Part shown: one piece after another, positions 25,920 to 35,252 of the stretch | How the letters are laid out: each line of letters begins with the position of its first letter | Position numbering within the stretch: the stretch's first letter is position 1 | NCBI GenBank assembly: GCA_014268975.2 | Contig: CP077096.1 | Location: 4,005,501 to 4,069,500 of the forward strand | Direction: 5' to 3' | DNA: 64,000 nucleotides | Source: Pseudomonas wayambapalatensis | Lineage (GTDB): Bacteria > Pseudomonadota > Gammaproteobacteria > Pseudomonadales > Pseudomonadaceae | Notes under the pieces: generated by a model | The model's input: the letters and a program-made list of their open reading frames with translations, nothing else | Told to the model about the DNA's origin: nothing | Database searches by the model: none | Program-made: the position numbers and the translations under genes

Positions 25920-26798
25920 TCAAGCCGACAGTTTACGCCGGGCCAGCAGCCCACCCAAGAGGCCTGTCAGGCATCCGATGAGCAACCCGCCGACATGGGC
26001 GGCATTGGCGATCTGGCCGAAGCCGAGCTGGCCGACCACGCCACTCAGGCAGATCACCAGCCAGATGAGCATCATCACCAGCACGCCGCGGGGCAGGCTG
26101 AACAAGGGGTTGGGCGCCAGCCACTGGTAGAGCCAGAGGTAACCGAGCAAGCCGTAGAGCACTCCGGACAGGCCACCGAACAGGTTTGGGCCGCCGATGA
26201 AATGCTGGGCCAGGTTCGACACCAGGCTGTACACCAGGGTCAGCGCCAGCAACGCCCAAGGCCCTTGGCGCAACTCGATGCGCCGCCCCAGCTCCCAGTA
26301 CCACAGCCCGTTCATGGCCAGGTGCAGGACGCCGAAGTGCAGCAGCATGGGCGACACCAGGCGCCACCACTGGCCTTCACCCAGGCTTTGGGCCAGCGGC
26401 ACGAAGTAGAGGTAGTCGCCCTGTACCTGGTAGTCCTGGAAGGTGAACCAGCTCAGGGTCGAAAGGTTTTCGCCAAGGCCGGTCAAGCCGACCACGGCAA
26501 TGCACAGCAGCAGGATCGCAGCGGTGACCTTGCAGGCGCGCAACTGCTCCTTCAGCGGGGGCCGGGTCGGCTCGCTCGCGGGCGTTTGCGCACCCACGAG
26601 CGAATCCGCATCGGCATTGCCGTCAGGGTAGCGGCGATAGAGCTCGAGCACCTGCGCGGCCATGGCGGGCGGCACCCAGAGCACTTGCTCACTGCCCTCC
26701 TCGACTACCCGGTGCGGCACCTCGAGGCGCCGCAACAAGGTGACGAAGCCACTGAGGTCGACACCCAGCGGCAGACGCATCACTTCGATCACGTTCAT
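25920..26798 (-). CDS. Rhomboid-family intramembrane serine protease (GlpG-like)
   Basis: An inner-membrane protease of 292 residues. An N-terminal cytoplasmic domain (about 1-85) like that of GlpG precedes six helices. Key residues are present: HFGVLHLAMN (His154, Asn163 of the oxyanion region), GGLSGVLYGLLG with nucleophile Ser211, and AAHVGGLLIG with His268. Rhomboids cleave transmembrane substrates near their luminal ends, and GlpG-type enzymes remove orphan membrane proteins. The ATG overlaps the preceding stop (ATGA). It is located away from glpD/glpR, so the symbol glpG is not given. Confidence 0.9.
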   Translation of the reverse strand: MNVIEVMRLPLGVDLSGFVTLLRRLEVPHRVVEEGSEQVLWVPPAMAAQVLELYRRYPDGNADADSLVGAQTPASEPTRPPLKEQLRACKVTAAILLLCIAVVGLTGLGENLSTLSWFTFQDYQVQGDYLYFVPLAQSLGEGQWWRLVSPMLLHFGVLHLAMNGLWYWELGRRIELRQGPWALLALTLVYSLVSNLAQHFIGGPNLFGGLSGVLYGLLGYLWLYQWLAPNPLFSLPRGVLVMMLIWLVICLSGVVGQLGFGQIANAAHVGGLLIGCLTGLLGGLLARRKLSA

Positions 26799-27766
26799 TG
26801 GCTGGCCTGCGGTCGGTCGACATCGACCCAGACGAACTTGTGCGGGTCGATGCGGGTTTCGTCGTCCAGCCGGTAGGCGGCCAGCTTGCCGTAGAGCACC
26901 GCGCTGTAGTCCAGGCAGGCCAGGTTGGCGCGGATCGGCGCGGGGTGGCCGCTGCGCCAGTAATGACCGACGAACAGCAGTGGTTCATCCTCCGAATAAC
27001 GCAGCAGCGCGTTCTTCTGGCTGTGGCTGAGCGGCGCGCGGGCCACTTCCTCGGGCAGCGCATCGGGCTGGAACACGATGTCGCCATAGGTTTGCGGGTC
27101 TTCCTCCCAGAATTTGGTGCGGAAGAAGGCGCGGGTCAGGCCGTCGCCGCCGGTCAGCGTGAGGCCGTCTGGCAGGCGCATGTCGGTGCCGCGCAGCAGG
27201 CGGTTGCACACGGTCGAGGCAAAGCTTCCCGAGACCGCAGAGGCCTGCACGAAGTGCTCGTCGATACGGCCGTTCGGGTATTGGGCGCGCAGTTGTGCGA
27301 TCAGTTGGTGGTCCCAGCAGGCATGCACCAGGCGGAAACGCCCGGCGTCGACGAACAGCGGCAGGGTGTAGAACCACTGGATGAAATCATGCCAGTCGCC
27401 GGGATGCTGGGCGAATTGGGTGAGGGTCTCGTCGATCAGGCGGGCATGACGCGGCGTGTGCTCGCGCACGAAGGCCTTGCCGCTGCCGGGAAGCGCCGGC
27501 GTGACCCAGCCCAGGGCGTTGTACTCGTGATTGCCCATGATGCAGTGGGCCTGGCCGGCTTCGACCATGTCATGGACGATGTGCAGCGCCTCGCGGATGC
27601 GCGGGCCTCGATCGACGATGTCGCCGAGGAACAGTGCCTGGCGCCGCGCATGGCGCCAGACACCACCCGTGCGCGTGTAGCCAAGGGTGTCGAGCAGGCG
27701 TTCGAGGGTCAACGCACAACCGTGAACGTCGCCGATGATGTCGAAACTGCGTGCCGGATCGAGCAT
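26795..27766 (-). CDS. Calcineurin-like metallophosphoesterase
   Basis: A protein of 323 residues with the PPP-type phosphoesterase motifs IGDVHGC, LGDIVDRGPR and MGNHEYNAL in the first hundred residues, and later LVHACWDH supplying His ligands. This makes it a two-metal phosphatase of the serine/threonine phosphatase-like group; the C-terminal half is specific to Pseudomonas relatives. The substrate is unknown. The start overlaps the nadK stop (TGATG) and its end overlaps the rhomboid start, so it is translated from the same message. Confidence 0.85.
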   Translation of the reverse strand: MLDPARSFDIIGDVHGCALTLERLLDTLGYTRTGGVWRHARRQALFLGDIVDRGPRIREALHIVHDMVEAGQAHCIMGNHEYNALGWVTPALPGSGKAFVREHTPRHARLIDETLTQFAQHPGDWHDFIQWFYTLPLFVDAGRFRLVHACWDHQLIAQLRAQYPNGRIDEHFVQASAVSGSFASTVCNRLLRGTDMRLPDGLTLTGGDGLTRAFFRTKFWEEDPQTYGDIVFQPDALPEEVARAPLSHSQKNALLRYSEDEPLLFVGHYWRSGHPAPIRANLACLDYSAVLYGKLAAYRLDDETRIDPHKFVWVDVDRPQASQ

Positions 27767-28656
27767 CAGTCGTCCCTGCCCCCCAGACGACTGCCCCAGC
27801 CAAGCTTGGTGCGGCAGACTTCGTAGTAGTTATGATCCAGCGGATGGATCAAGCGCAGCTTCTGTGGCTTCTTGCTCACCGTGATGGTGTCGCCTGGAGC
27901 GCAGGTGAAGTGGTTCTGCCCGTCGCAGGAGACCTGCGGGTAGATCTGCAGGTCCTTGGCGACCACGATCTTCAGCTCGCTGTTGCCATCGACCACGATC
28001 GGCCGGCCAGACAGGGTGTGCGGGTACATCGGCACGATGACGATGGCATCGAGCTTGGGGTGCATGATCGGGCCGCCGGCCGACAGCGCGTAGGCGGTGG
28101 AGCCCGTGGGCGTGGCGACGATCAGGCCGTCGGCCTTCTGGCTGCAGACGAACTGGCCGTCGATGTAGATCTCGAACTCGATCATCCGCGTCGACTTGCC
28201 CGGGTGCAGCACCACATCGTTGAGCGCGTCGCCCTGGCCAATGGCTTCGTTGTGGCGGCGAACCTCGGCCTGTAGCAGGAAGCGGTTCTCGACCAGATAG
28301 TGGCCGTCGAGCACCTCGGCGACCTTGGTTTCCAGCTCGTCGGGGCGAATGTCGGTGAGAAAGCCCAGGTTGCCGCGGTTGATACCCAGCACCGGGATGT
28401 TGTGCCGGGCCAGCGCTCGGGCGGCGCCCAACAGGCTGCCGTCGCCACCGACGACGATGACCAGGTCGCAGACCTCGCCCAGCAGCTTGCGCGTGGAGGT
28501 CTGCAGGCCGTGGCCGGGCAGCACTTCGGCGATAGTGTCCTCGAGGATCACGTGCAGGTGGCGCTCGAGCAGGAACTTCTTCAGTCGGCGAATGGTGTCG
28601 AGCACCTGCGAGCTACCGAGGCGTCCGATGATACCGATATTGCGAAATTGCTCCAT
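27766..28656 (-). CDS. nadK: NAD kinase
   Basis: A cytoplasmic kinase of 296 residues that phosphorylates NAD to NADP using ATP. Visible motifs are VIVVGGDGSLLGAAR with the catalytic Asp in GGDG, the conserved NRGNLGFL, and TPTGSTAYALSAGGP in the NAD-binding C-terminal domain. ATG 28656 has AGGAG five bases upstream and removes an unsupported eleven-residue extension. It opens a six-gene run with a phosphoesterase, a rhomboid protease, DUF1315, DUF2797 and pepN. Confidence 0.97.
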   Translation of the reverse strand: MEQFRNIGIIGRLGSSQVLDTIRRLKKFLLERHLHVILEDTIAEVLPGHGLQTSTRKLLGEVCDLVIVVGGDGSLLGAARALARHNIPVLGINRGNLGFLTDIRPDELETKVAEVLDGHYLVENRFLLQAEVRRHNEAIGQGDALNDVVLHPGKSTRMIEFEIYIDGQFVCSQKADGLIVATPTGSTAYALSAGGPIMHPKLDAIVIVPMYPHTLSGRPIVVDGNSELKIVVAKDLQIYPQVSCDGQNHFTCAPGDTITVSKKPQKLRLIHPLDHNYYEVCRTKLGWGSRLGGRDD

Positions 28657-28744
28657 GGGGCTCCTGCAAGGCTCTGCGGCGGGTGACAATGCCTGGATTA
28701 TGGGCGAAACGACCGGCCAGCGGCAAACCGGCTATGCTCGCAGG

Positions 28745-29689
28745 ATGACGCCCTTCACCGACCTCCATGCCCTGCCCCGCCAGCTACGCCACCCTGGCGT
28801 GCGCGATCTGGCGTGGACGCTGCTGTCGCCGCCGCTGCTGAGCGAACCACCCTGCCCGCAACGCCATCCGCTGGCGGCCAGCGGCTGGGCGGACGATCCC
28901 GGGCAGTTGCGCGACTGGCTGCTCGCCCTCGACCGCGATCCGCAGCCCTTGCAGGCGTGGCTGGCGCGCCTCACCAGCCGGCGCTTGGGGCTGTACTACG
29001 AAAGCCTCTGGCAATTCGCCCTGCAGCAGGCACCCGGCGTCGAGCTGCTGGCCGCCAACCTGGCAATCCGCCAGGGCCGGCAAACCTTGGGTGAGCTGGA
29101 TATCCTGCTGCGCGATCGCACGGGCGACCATCACCTGGAACTGGCGATCAAGCTCTACCTCGGGCCGGATCAGGCTGATGCCCGCGACCCGGCGCAGTGG
29201 CTGGGTCCAGGTTGCCACGACCGGCTTGGCAGCAAGCTGGCGCATCTGGTCGCACATCAACTGCCGATCTCGGCTCGGGCCGAAAGCCGCGAAGCCCTGA
29301 ATCAACTGCAGGTGGGCGATGTGCAGTCGCACCTGTGGCTGGGCGGCTATCTTTTTCATCCATGGCCGGGACAAACCACATCCCCCTTCGGGGCCAACCC
29401 TGCGCACCTGCGCGGGCGCTGGCTGCATCGACGCGAGTGGGCGCAGTATGCCAGCGCTCACCCGACGGCACTCTGGCAACCGCTGCAACGCCATGCCTGG
29501 CTGGCACCTGCACGGGTCGAGGCTGGGGATCGCTGGGGGGCGGCGGGTTTTGCAGCCTGGCTGTGGCGCCTGGAGGAAGGAGCCGCGGCACAATTGCTGG
29601 TGAGGTTGGAGGAGGATGGTGAAGGCGCCTGGCAAGAGGCGGAGCGAGTGTTTCTGGTGCGTGACAGCTGGCCAAACTTATCGGGATGA
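28745..29689 (+). CDS. DUF1853 protein
   Basis: A cytoplasmic protein of 314 residues from ATG 28745. It contains LGLYYESLWQFAL and ELDILLRDRTGDHHLELAIK, a pattern resembling PD-(D/E)XK nucleases (Glu, Asp, then ELAxK), and later LGGYLFHPW. This is the DUF1853 layout. It is divergent from nadK with an 88-base spacer. An in-frame ATG at 28700 is possible but has no ribosome site. The nuclease resemblance is my reading of the motif; the family has no proven function. Confidence 0.82.
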   Translation: MTPFTDLHALPRQLRHPGVRDLAWTLLSPPLLSEPPCPQRHPLAASGWADDPGQLRDWLLALDRDPQPLQAWLARLTSRRLGLYYESLWQFALQQAPGVELLAANLAIRQGRQTLGELDILLRDRTGDHHLELAIKLYLGPDQADARDPAQWLGPGCHDRLGSKLAHLVAHQLPISARAESREALNQLQVGDVQSHLWLGGYLFHPWPGQTTSPFGANPAHLRGRWLHRREWAQYASAHPTALWQPLQRHAWLAPARVEAGDRWGAAGFAAWLWRLEEGAAAQLLVRLEEDGEGAWQEAERVFLVRDSWPNLSG

Positions 29690-29840
29690 CCGAGAACCAG
29701 TGCTCGAGAAAATGCCGTTCCGAGCCCAAAAATCATCGAAACAACCGACCTGAAACAACGAAAAATTACCAATCGACGCGCTAAAGTCCACACCAGGCGC
29801 CAGCAAGAGCGCCCACCCAACCTGATGACGAGGACCGACC

Positions 29841-30386
29841 ATGGTTTCATCCACTCCCGAGCCCCACTATGCGCGCCTGTCCATCACCCTGCACTGGTTG
29901 ATGCTGGTGCTGCTCGCCGCCGTCTATGCCTGCATCGAGCTACGCGGGCTGTTCCCCAAGGACAGTGCCGAGCGCGATCTGATGAAGAGCCTGCACTTCA
30001 TGCTCGGGCTCACAGTGTTCGTGCTGGTATGGCTACGCCTGGCCATGCGCCTGACACGCCCGACACCGCCTATCGTGCCCAAGCCACCCGCCTGGCAGAC
30101 CGGCCTCTCCCATCTGGTTCACGTGCTGCTTTACCTGCTGATGATCGGCATGCCATTGGCCGGCTGGCTGATCCTCAGCGCTGCGGGCAAGCCGATACCA
30201 TTCTTTGGGCTGGAGCTGCCTGCACTGATCGGCCAGGATCCGGACCAAGCGAAGTTCATCAAGGGCTGGCATGAACGCATCGGCACCTGGGGCTACTGGC
30301 TGATCGGGCTGCATGCCATTGCCGGGCTTTACCACCACTACATACGCCGGGACAACACACTGCTGCGCATGCTGCCCTACAAGTAA
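29841..30386 (+). CDS. Cytochrome b561-family membrane protein
   Basis: An inner-membrane protein of 181 residues with four helices and the His ligands for two b hemes: LSITLHWLMLVLLA (His), KSLHFMLGL (His), LSHLVHVLLYLLMIGMP (His) and YWLIGLHAIAGLYHHYIRRD (His). This is the CybB/YodB pattern. The proteins pass electrons from ubiquinol, and some respond to superoxide or oxidise it. A GAGGA at 29828-29832 precedes the ATG. The gene stands alone and its end converges with, and overlaps, the PLP enzyme gene by ten bases. Confidence 0.9.
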   Translation: MVSSTPEPHYARLSITLHWLMLVLLAAVYACIELRGLFPKDSAERDLMKSLHFMLGLTVFVLVWLRLAMRLTRPTPPIVPKPPAWQTGLSHLVHVLLYLLMIGMPLAGWLILSAAGKPIPFFGLELPALIGQDPDQAKFIKGWHERIGTWGYWLIGLHAIAGLYHHYIRRDNTLLRMLPYK

Positions 30387-31285
30387 CCGCGCCGCCCCTG
30401 CAGGCCACCGGTATGAACGAAGATCAGGCGGGTGCCGGGCGAAAATCGCCCGGCCTCGACCTGCTCACGCAGGGCCAGCAGCGCCTTCCCCGTGTAGATC
30501 GCCTCGAGCGGCAGACCGCTGTAACGCTCGCTGTCTGCAATGAATGCCAGCAACGCCTCATCGCGCCGGGCGAATCCAGCGCGGCTGGCGTCGTGCAGGC
30601 AATAGCCAGCTGTACCCGCCAACTGCGCAATGCCCTGCTCCACACCATGGTCGCGCGGCACCGCCAGGGCGCCATGCACCGGATGCGCGCCCTGCTCGGC
30701 CAGCACCAGGCCTGCCAGCGTGGTGCCGGTGCCCACCGCCAGCCACCAGGCGTGGTAATCGTCCCAACCGATAGACGCCAGTTGCGCCCGCGCCTGCTCG
30801 ACGATCTGCCCACACCCCAAGGCGCCCTCCACGCCGCCCCCTCCCTCGGGGATGCAATGCCAGCCTGGATAGCGCGCCTGCCAGGGTTGCCAGAAGCCCT
30901 GCTCATTTCGCGCCCGGTAACCACCGTAGCCCAACCAGTGCAAGGTCATGCCCAGCGCCTCCAGGTCACGGACGGTCGGGGTGTCTTGCCGCTGACCACG
31001 CAACAACCCAGCGGTGGCGAAGCCGAAGCGCCTGCCCGCAGCGGCCAAGGCATGCAAATGATTGGAGTGGTTGCCGCCCAGGCTGATCAAGCCGGGTGCA
31101 CCTGCCTTCTGGGCAGCACGCAGGTGGTGCTGCAGCTTGAACCACTTGTTGCCACTGACCAGTGGGTCGATCAGGTCCAGGCGCAATACTGCGCACGCCA
31201 CGCCAGCCTGCACCAGCCAGGGCAGGTGCAGGCTTTGCAGGGGCGCGGCGGTGGAGCCGGGAAATCCATCGAACATCTGCAGCAT
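30377..31285 (-). CDS. PLP-dependent D-cysteine desulfhydrase / ACC deaminase family enzyme
   Basis: A cytoplasmic fold type II PLP enzyme of 302 residues. The cofactor lysine lies in SGNKWFKLQ (Lys47), the substrate loop is SLGGNHSNHLHA, and the phosphate-binding loop is AVGTGTTLAG. The family covers ACC deaminase and D-cysteine desulfhydrase; the second is more usual in Pseudomonas outside the plant-associated acdS clade, so the exact reaction is open. ATG 31285 is chosen over 31276. It begins 25 bases after the stop of the 1313-residue toxin-like gene on the same strand and could share its transcript. Confidence 0.83.
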   Translation of the reverse strand: MLQMFDGFPGSTAAPLQSLHLPWLVQAGVACAVLRLDLIDPLVSGNKWFKLQHHLRAAQKAGAPGLISLGGNHSNHLHALAAAGRRFGFATAGLLRGQRQDTPTVRDLEALGMTLHWLGYGGYRARNEQGFWQPWQARYPGWHCIPEGGGGVEGALGCGQIVEQARAQLASIGWDDYHAWWLAVGTGTTLAGLVLAEQGAHPVHGALAVPRDHGVEQGIAQLAGTAGYCLHDASRAGFARRDEALLAFIADSERYSGLPLEAIYTGKALLALREQVEAGRFSPGTRLIFVHTGGLQGRRGYL

Positions 31286-31310
31286 CCCGAAAAACCTGCA
31301 CGTTAGCAGG

Positions 31311-34300
31311 TCAACGGCGCCCCGTCTTCCAACTGTGGGCATTGCCGGTATCGATGAAGTCCTCCAGCGGCGTCAGCAGTGCAGAGACGCGTTTCACCCA
31401 TGCTGATACCGAAATTTCGGGACGCACACCGTTGTCCTGTAGTTCGAAGATATACATCTTCGCTTCGGTCAAGGCCTTATCGATCGCACTGGCCCGATGC
31501 CGCACGGAATTGAGCAGATCGGGGCCGGTCACCCTGGATATCTCGCGCATGTACGCGGTGAAACCCGGGTCGGAGAACTTCGGGCGATAGCCAAGCTTCT
31601 GGCTCTCGCTGAAACGCTTGGACATTTCACGCAACACCGCATCGAGCAACGGGTTGCCCTTGAGCGAGGCGAAATGGCTGTTGTTGGGGCCGTAGAGCTG
31701 CAGGGTCATGTTGCTCACCACCCCGCCTACCGCCAGTTGCCCGGGCTGCAGCATGAAGCCTGGCAGCGGGCTGAGCAGTACATCGTCCATGTCCATGTAC
31801 ACACCGCCCAGTTCGTGTATCAACCTGTAGCGCAAGGCGTCGCAGGCCGCTGCGTAGTTACGGGTTTCCGGCTGCAGGAAGAACTTGAACACTTCGCCCT
31901 GCGGGCTATCTTCGAAAGGTTTGAAGAACACCTCCTGCCTCACCGCCGTGCAGGTCGCTCCCGGGTAGCGCGAGCGCAGCTTGCGCAACTGCACCACATT
32001 GCCCAACCCCCACCTACTGAGGCCCAGGAAGTGCAGATGCAATTTGTAACCGCCCTGTTGTGCCATCTCGATGTTGGCCTTGAGCGTCGCGTCGTGCGCC
32101 TCTATCAGAGCGTCTGCACTTCCGATCCAGATCTGGTGGATATCCTTGGGCAGCGGCTCCAGCCCACTGCTCGGCGGCTGCTCCGGCAGCACTGGCCGCT
32201 GGGGACACTCCAGCTCCAGACGCGCCTGCTGGCGCACCATTCGAGACGCCTTCGGGCCAGGATCGGCAGCGCCCACATAGCGGCTTGTCTGTTCATCCCA
32301 CCGGTAGTACAAGCGTTTGGACGACGAGTACCAACAGCAGTACTCCAGATCGAACATCACCTTCAGTTCCTGGGCGCCGTCCATGATGCGGAAAACCCGG
32401 CCACTGCCATCGGCGCTTTCACTGACCCCACGCAGCGCGTTCACCGGCATCGTCCGAACCGGCAGTGGCTGGTCCATCCCCCCCAGCAGCCCCGGACGGC
32501 GCACGATCAGCCAGTCACCTGTGCGCGGATCACGTTCGATCCTCGGATCGGGATTGGAAAACAGCGAGCGGCTCTGAATGTCGCCGCCTGATCCGATATG
32601 GAAACTCGAGGTCCGTTGCAGCGGGTCACGCACCTCATAGACAGGGTAGTAACAGCCCTGCAAAGACACGTTCAACCGGCCGTCGAAGACCAGCAACCCC
32701 TGCCGCGGCCCCTCAGAAATGGCAAAGGGTGAGCCCTGTGGCTTGGGCGCCTCGCTGATCGCAGCGACCGTCCGCGTACCACTGCCTCCCGCCAGGCGCA
32801 GCGGCACTCCCGAGGCGACGGGTGCCCTGAACCTGTAGAACTTGGCATTGGCCAGTCCGCTCAGGCTGCTCAAGAACTCGATGGCATAGGCTCCGGCCTG
32901 CTCACGCTCCCCACTGGCCAGCGCCGCGTAACTGTTGAACAGGTAATAACCAAGCTCTGCGAGGTCGAGCATGGTCATGACCCGCGCGGGAATCAACGTA
33001 CTCAACACGCGGAACACGGTGACAGCGATGTCCAGCCCACGCTCCAGTCGCAACTCGGCATCGGATACCGCCAGGCTGTTACCTTCGGCCAGCAGATAAG
33101 CGATCCGATAATCGAAAACAGCCATGCCCACCGATTGGCTGAGGGTTTGCGTGTCCAGGTCTGCGCCGGCCTTGCCATCCGCGATGCGAAGCAACAAAGG
33201 AAAGGCCTGCCCAAGCTGATGACGCCCGAACCGCGACACCCAGTACTCGGTGCTTGCGCTCCACTGCGCCGGATCTCGGATGCCTTCGAGCTCACGGGTC
33301 ATCACGGCGCGCAGGGTACTGCGGGAGCTGTGGCGCCTGAACGGCTTGCCGGACGGATGGCCGGGGGTGTAGCAAACCAGCGACGACTCGCCGGTTTCAT
33401 GGAAGATCAGCACGTCACGCAAAGAGTTGCCACCCAGCTTGAGTACTTGCAACTCAGCGCGTTGTCCTTCGCGTAGAGGCCGCTTGCCAGGCGATGGATG
33501 ATCCAGAACATCCTGGATAGCCTGATACCCGGAATCGTCCAGATCACCCGTGGCATGGGCCAGAAACGCATCGAGCCGCAGGCGTTTCTCGAACAGGGCT
33601 GTCGCGGCATCGCGGCGCCGTTGGTGCAGATCCTTGGTCTCGCCAGCAGCGGGTGTCGTCAACGCCTTGTTGATTGCTTGCTGATAGTGCTTCTGCAGGT
33701 CCAGTCGACGGCTCAGGGCCGTCAGCCGCGTGCTGGAGAGATAGCGCGACTGTGCCTGCGTCACGCCACTGAAACCGACCGTCCAACTGGCGTCGGCCCT
33801 GGCGTCCATGCGCATGGCAATGTATTCGACCAGCGAGCACTCGCTCTGCACGCTTTGCGACTGTGCAAGATCAGGGGTGACACCCGGTGCAAGTTCCACC
33901 TCCGGCAATTCAGGGCTGTACTCAACGATTTCGATCTCGACGGTGACTGCCCGGGGGTCCAGATCCTGCCCTTCCTCGCGCAACTCGGCGCGGATCCGAT
34001 CACGGGCGAAATCCTCGAACGCGGGCAACTCCTTCCAATAGCCTTCGGCGAGGCTCTGCTGCCGGGCAATGTCGAGCAACATACCATCCAGTACCTTCTG
34101 CTGCGCTTGAGCGAGGTTGCGCAGCCCTTCCGGCAACTGTGCCCGCAGCAATTGGCGCTCGGCTTCGAACGCTAGCAACACCCGCGTGGAGCGTGCGCGT
34201 GACACATCCAGACCATTGCGGTCATCCCATACACCAGAATGTTCGCTGGTCGCGCTGGCATACCAGGTGTCACGTTGCTGTTTGGCCAGATGCTCGAACG

Positions 34301-35252
34301 GATTGCCCTCGATCAACCCGGCTCGTACCTCGAAGCTTGCACCTTCACGCTCCCACTCCTCGAGCAAGTCCCGTTGCGCCTGCGGTGTCAGGCGCATCAA
34401 CAAGGCCAGGCCCCAGGCGCGGTCCTCCAACAGCGCCTTGCGCACCTCATCCAGGGTGGCCTGGAGGTTGTCGTGACGAAGGACAAACCCAAGATATCCG
34501 CTGCAATACAACACAGCTTCGCCGGTCAGGGCCTGCCGCTCGGTCACATAGGAAAGTGCCGGATCGTAGCCGGCCGGGGTTTCGGTGAGAACCAGCATAC
34601 CTGGCAGGGAGAAGGACTTTGCCGCGCCACCGGTGTGGACTGTCAGGTCGTAGACGCCACGTGCCAGGCTGCGGTCGGAGAAACGAGGGTGTTCGACGAT
34701 GTCTTCGATCAGTGCCCTGGCTTCGGCAGTGAGCGTTCCGACGCTCTCCAGCAGCTGTACATCGTCCGCCAGGCTCGAGCGCACCTGCTGCTCCATGGCC
34801 AATTTTCGAGGAGCCGAAGACAACTGCGGGGGCACCTCCCAGTAGGTTTGCGCATCGTCCTCGAAACGGCTGAGCACAGCCTTGGCGTCGATAAGCTGCA
34901 AGGCGTCGAGCACCTGCTTCAGGGTCACGTCAACGAGCAGATCATCTTCGGCCAGCGAACTGGCGCTCGACGAAAGCACCGCCTGCGCCGGATCGAAGAG
35001 GTCGGCTTTCGTCTGTCCCAATCGTGCGGATTCGACCAAGGTTGTCAGGGCATGCGCATGGGCAAGCGAGCGTTCAGCAGCGCCATCGCCGCCGGTGAAT
35101 TGCAACAGGTGCGGCGTACGCGCCAGCAGGCCCGGCAAGTGCTCCTCGAACAACGCGAGGGCTGCTGCCCGAAGCGTGGGCAGCGTGTCGATTTCAGGTA
35201 GTTGATCAGGCAGTTCGGCGGTAAGCGGCTGGGGCTGCGAGGTACTGGTCAT
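31311..35252 (-). CDS. Large putative toxin with C-terminal TcdA/TcdB-like glycosyltransferase domain
   Basis: A protein of 1313 residues. The C-terminal part (about 1035-1290) looks like a sugar-DXD transferase: IHQIWIG at 1038-1044 (compare VWIG in clostridial glucosylating toxins), AAACDALRYRLIHELGGV, then YMDMDDVLLSPLPG with metal-binding D1154/D1156, and a final SAW (S1283, W1285) recalling the S-x-W loop of TcdB. Such domains glycosylate host small GTPases. The long N-terminal region resembles Pseudomonas proteins annotated as dermonecrotic toxin-like (DUF6543), and a hydrophobic stretch at about 737-780 could insert in membranes. No signal peptide, secretion genes or immunity gene adjoin it. 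A strong hairpin covers the ribosome-site region. Target and delivery are unknown. Confidence 0.75.
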   Translation of the reverse strand: MTSTSQPQPLTAELPDQLPEIDTLPTLRAAALALFEEHLPGLLARTPHLLQFTGGDGAAERSLAHAHALTTLVESARLGQTKADLFDPAQAVLSSSASSLAEDDLLVDVTLKQVLDALQLIDAKAVLSRFEDDAQTYWEVPPQLSSAPRKLAMEQQVRSSLADDVQLLESVGTLTAEARALIEDIVEHPRFSDRSLARGVYDLTVHTGGAAKSFSLPGMLVLTETPAGYDPALSYVTERQALTGEAVLYCSGYLGFVLRHDNLQATLDEVRKALLEDRAWGLALLMRLTPQAQRDLLEEWEREGASFEVRAGLIEGNPFEHLAKQQRDTWYASATSEHSGVWDDRNGLDVSRARSTRVLLAFEAERQLLRAQLPEGLRNLAQAQQKVLDGMLLDIARQQSLAEGYWKELPAFEDFARDRIRAELREEGQDLDPRAVTVEIEIVEYSPELPEVELAPGVTPDLAQSQSVQSECSLVEYIAMRMDARADASWTVGFSGVTQAQSRYLSSTRLTALSRRLDLQKHYQQAINKALTTPAAGETKDLHQRRRDAATALFEKRLRLDAFLAHATGDLDDSGYQAIQDVLDHPSPGKRPLREGQRAELQVLKLGGNSLRDVLIFHETGESSLVCYTPGHPSGKPFRRHSSRSTLRAVMTRELEGIRDPAQWSASTEYWVSRFGRHQLGQAFPLLLRIADGKAGADLDTQTLSQSVGMAVFDYRIAYLLAEGNSLAVSDAELRLERGLDIAVTVFRVLSTLIPARVMTMLDLAELGYYLFNSYAALASGEREQAGAYAIEFLSSLSGLANAKFYRFRAPVASGVPLRLAGGSGTRTVAAISEAPKPQGSPFAISEGPRQGLLVFDGRLNVSLQGCYYPVYEVRDPLQRTSSFHIGSGGDIQSRSLFSNPDPRIERDPRTGDWLIVRRPGLLGGMDQPLPVRTMPVNALRGVSESADGSGRVFRIMDGAQELKVMFDLEYCCWYSSSKRLYYRWDEQTSRYVGAADPGPKASRMVRQQARLELECPQRPVLPEQPPSSGLEPLPKDIHQIWIGSADALIEAHDATLKANIEMAQQGGYKLHLHFLGLSRWGLGNVVQLRKLRSRYPGATCTAVRQEVFFKPFEDSPQGEVFKFFLQPETRNYAAACDALRYRLIHELGGVYMDMDDVLLSPLPGFMLQPGQLAVGGVVSNMTLQLYGPNNSHFASLKGNPLLDAVLREMSKRFSESQKLGYRPKFSDPGFTAYMREISRVTGPDLLNSVRHRASAIDKALTEAKMYIFELQDNGVRPEISVSAWVKRVSALLTPLEDFIDTGNAHSWKTGRR

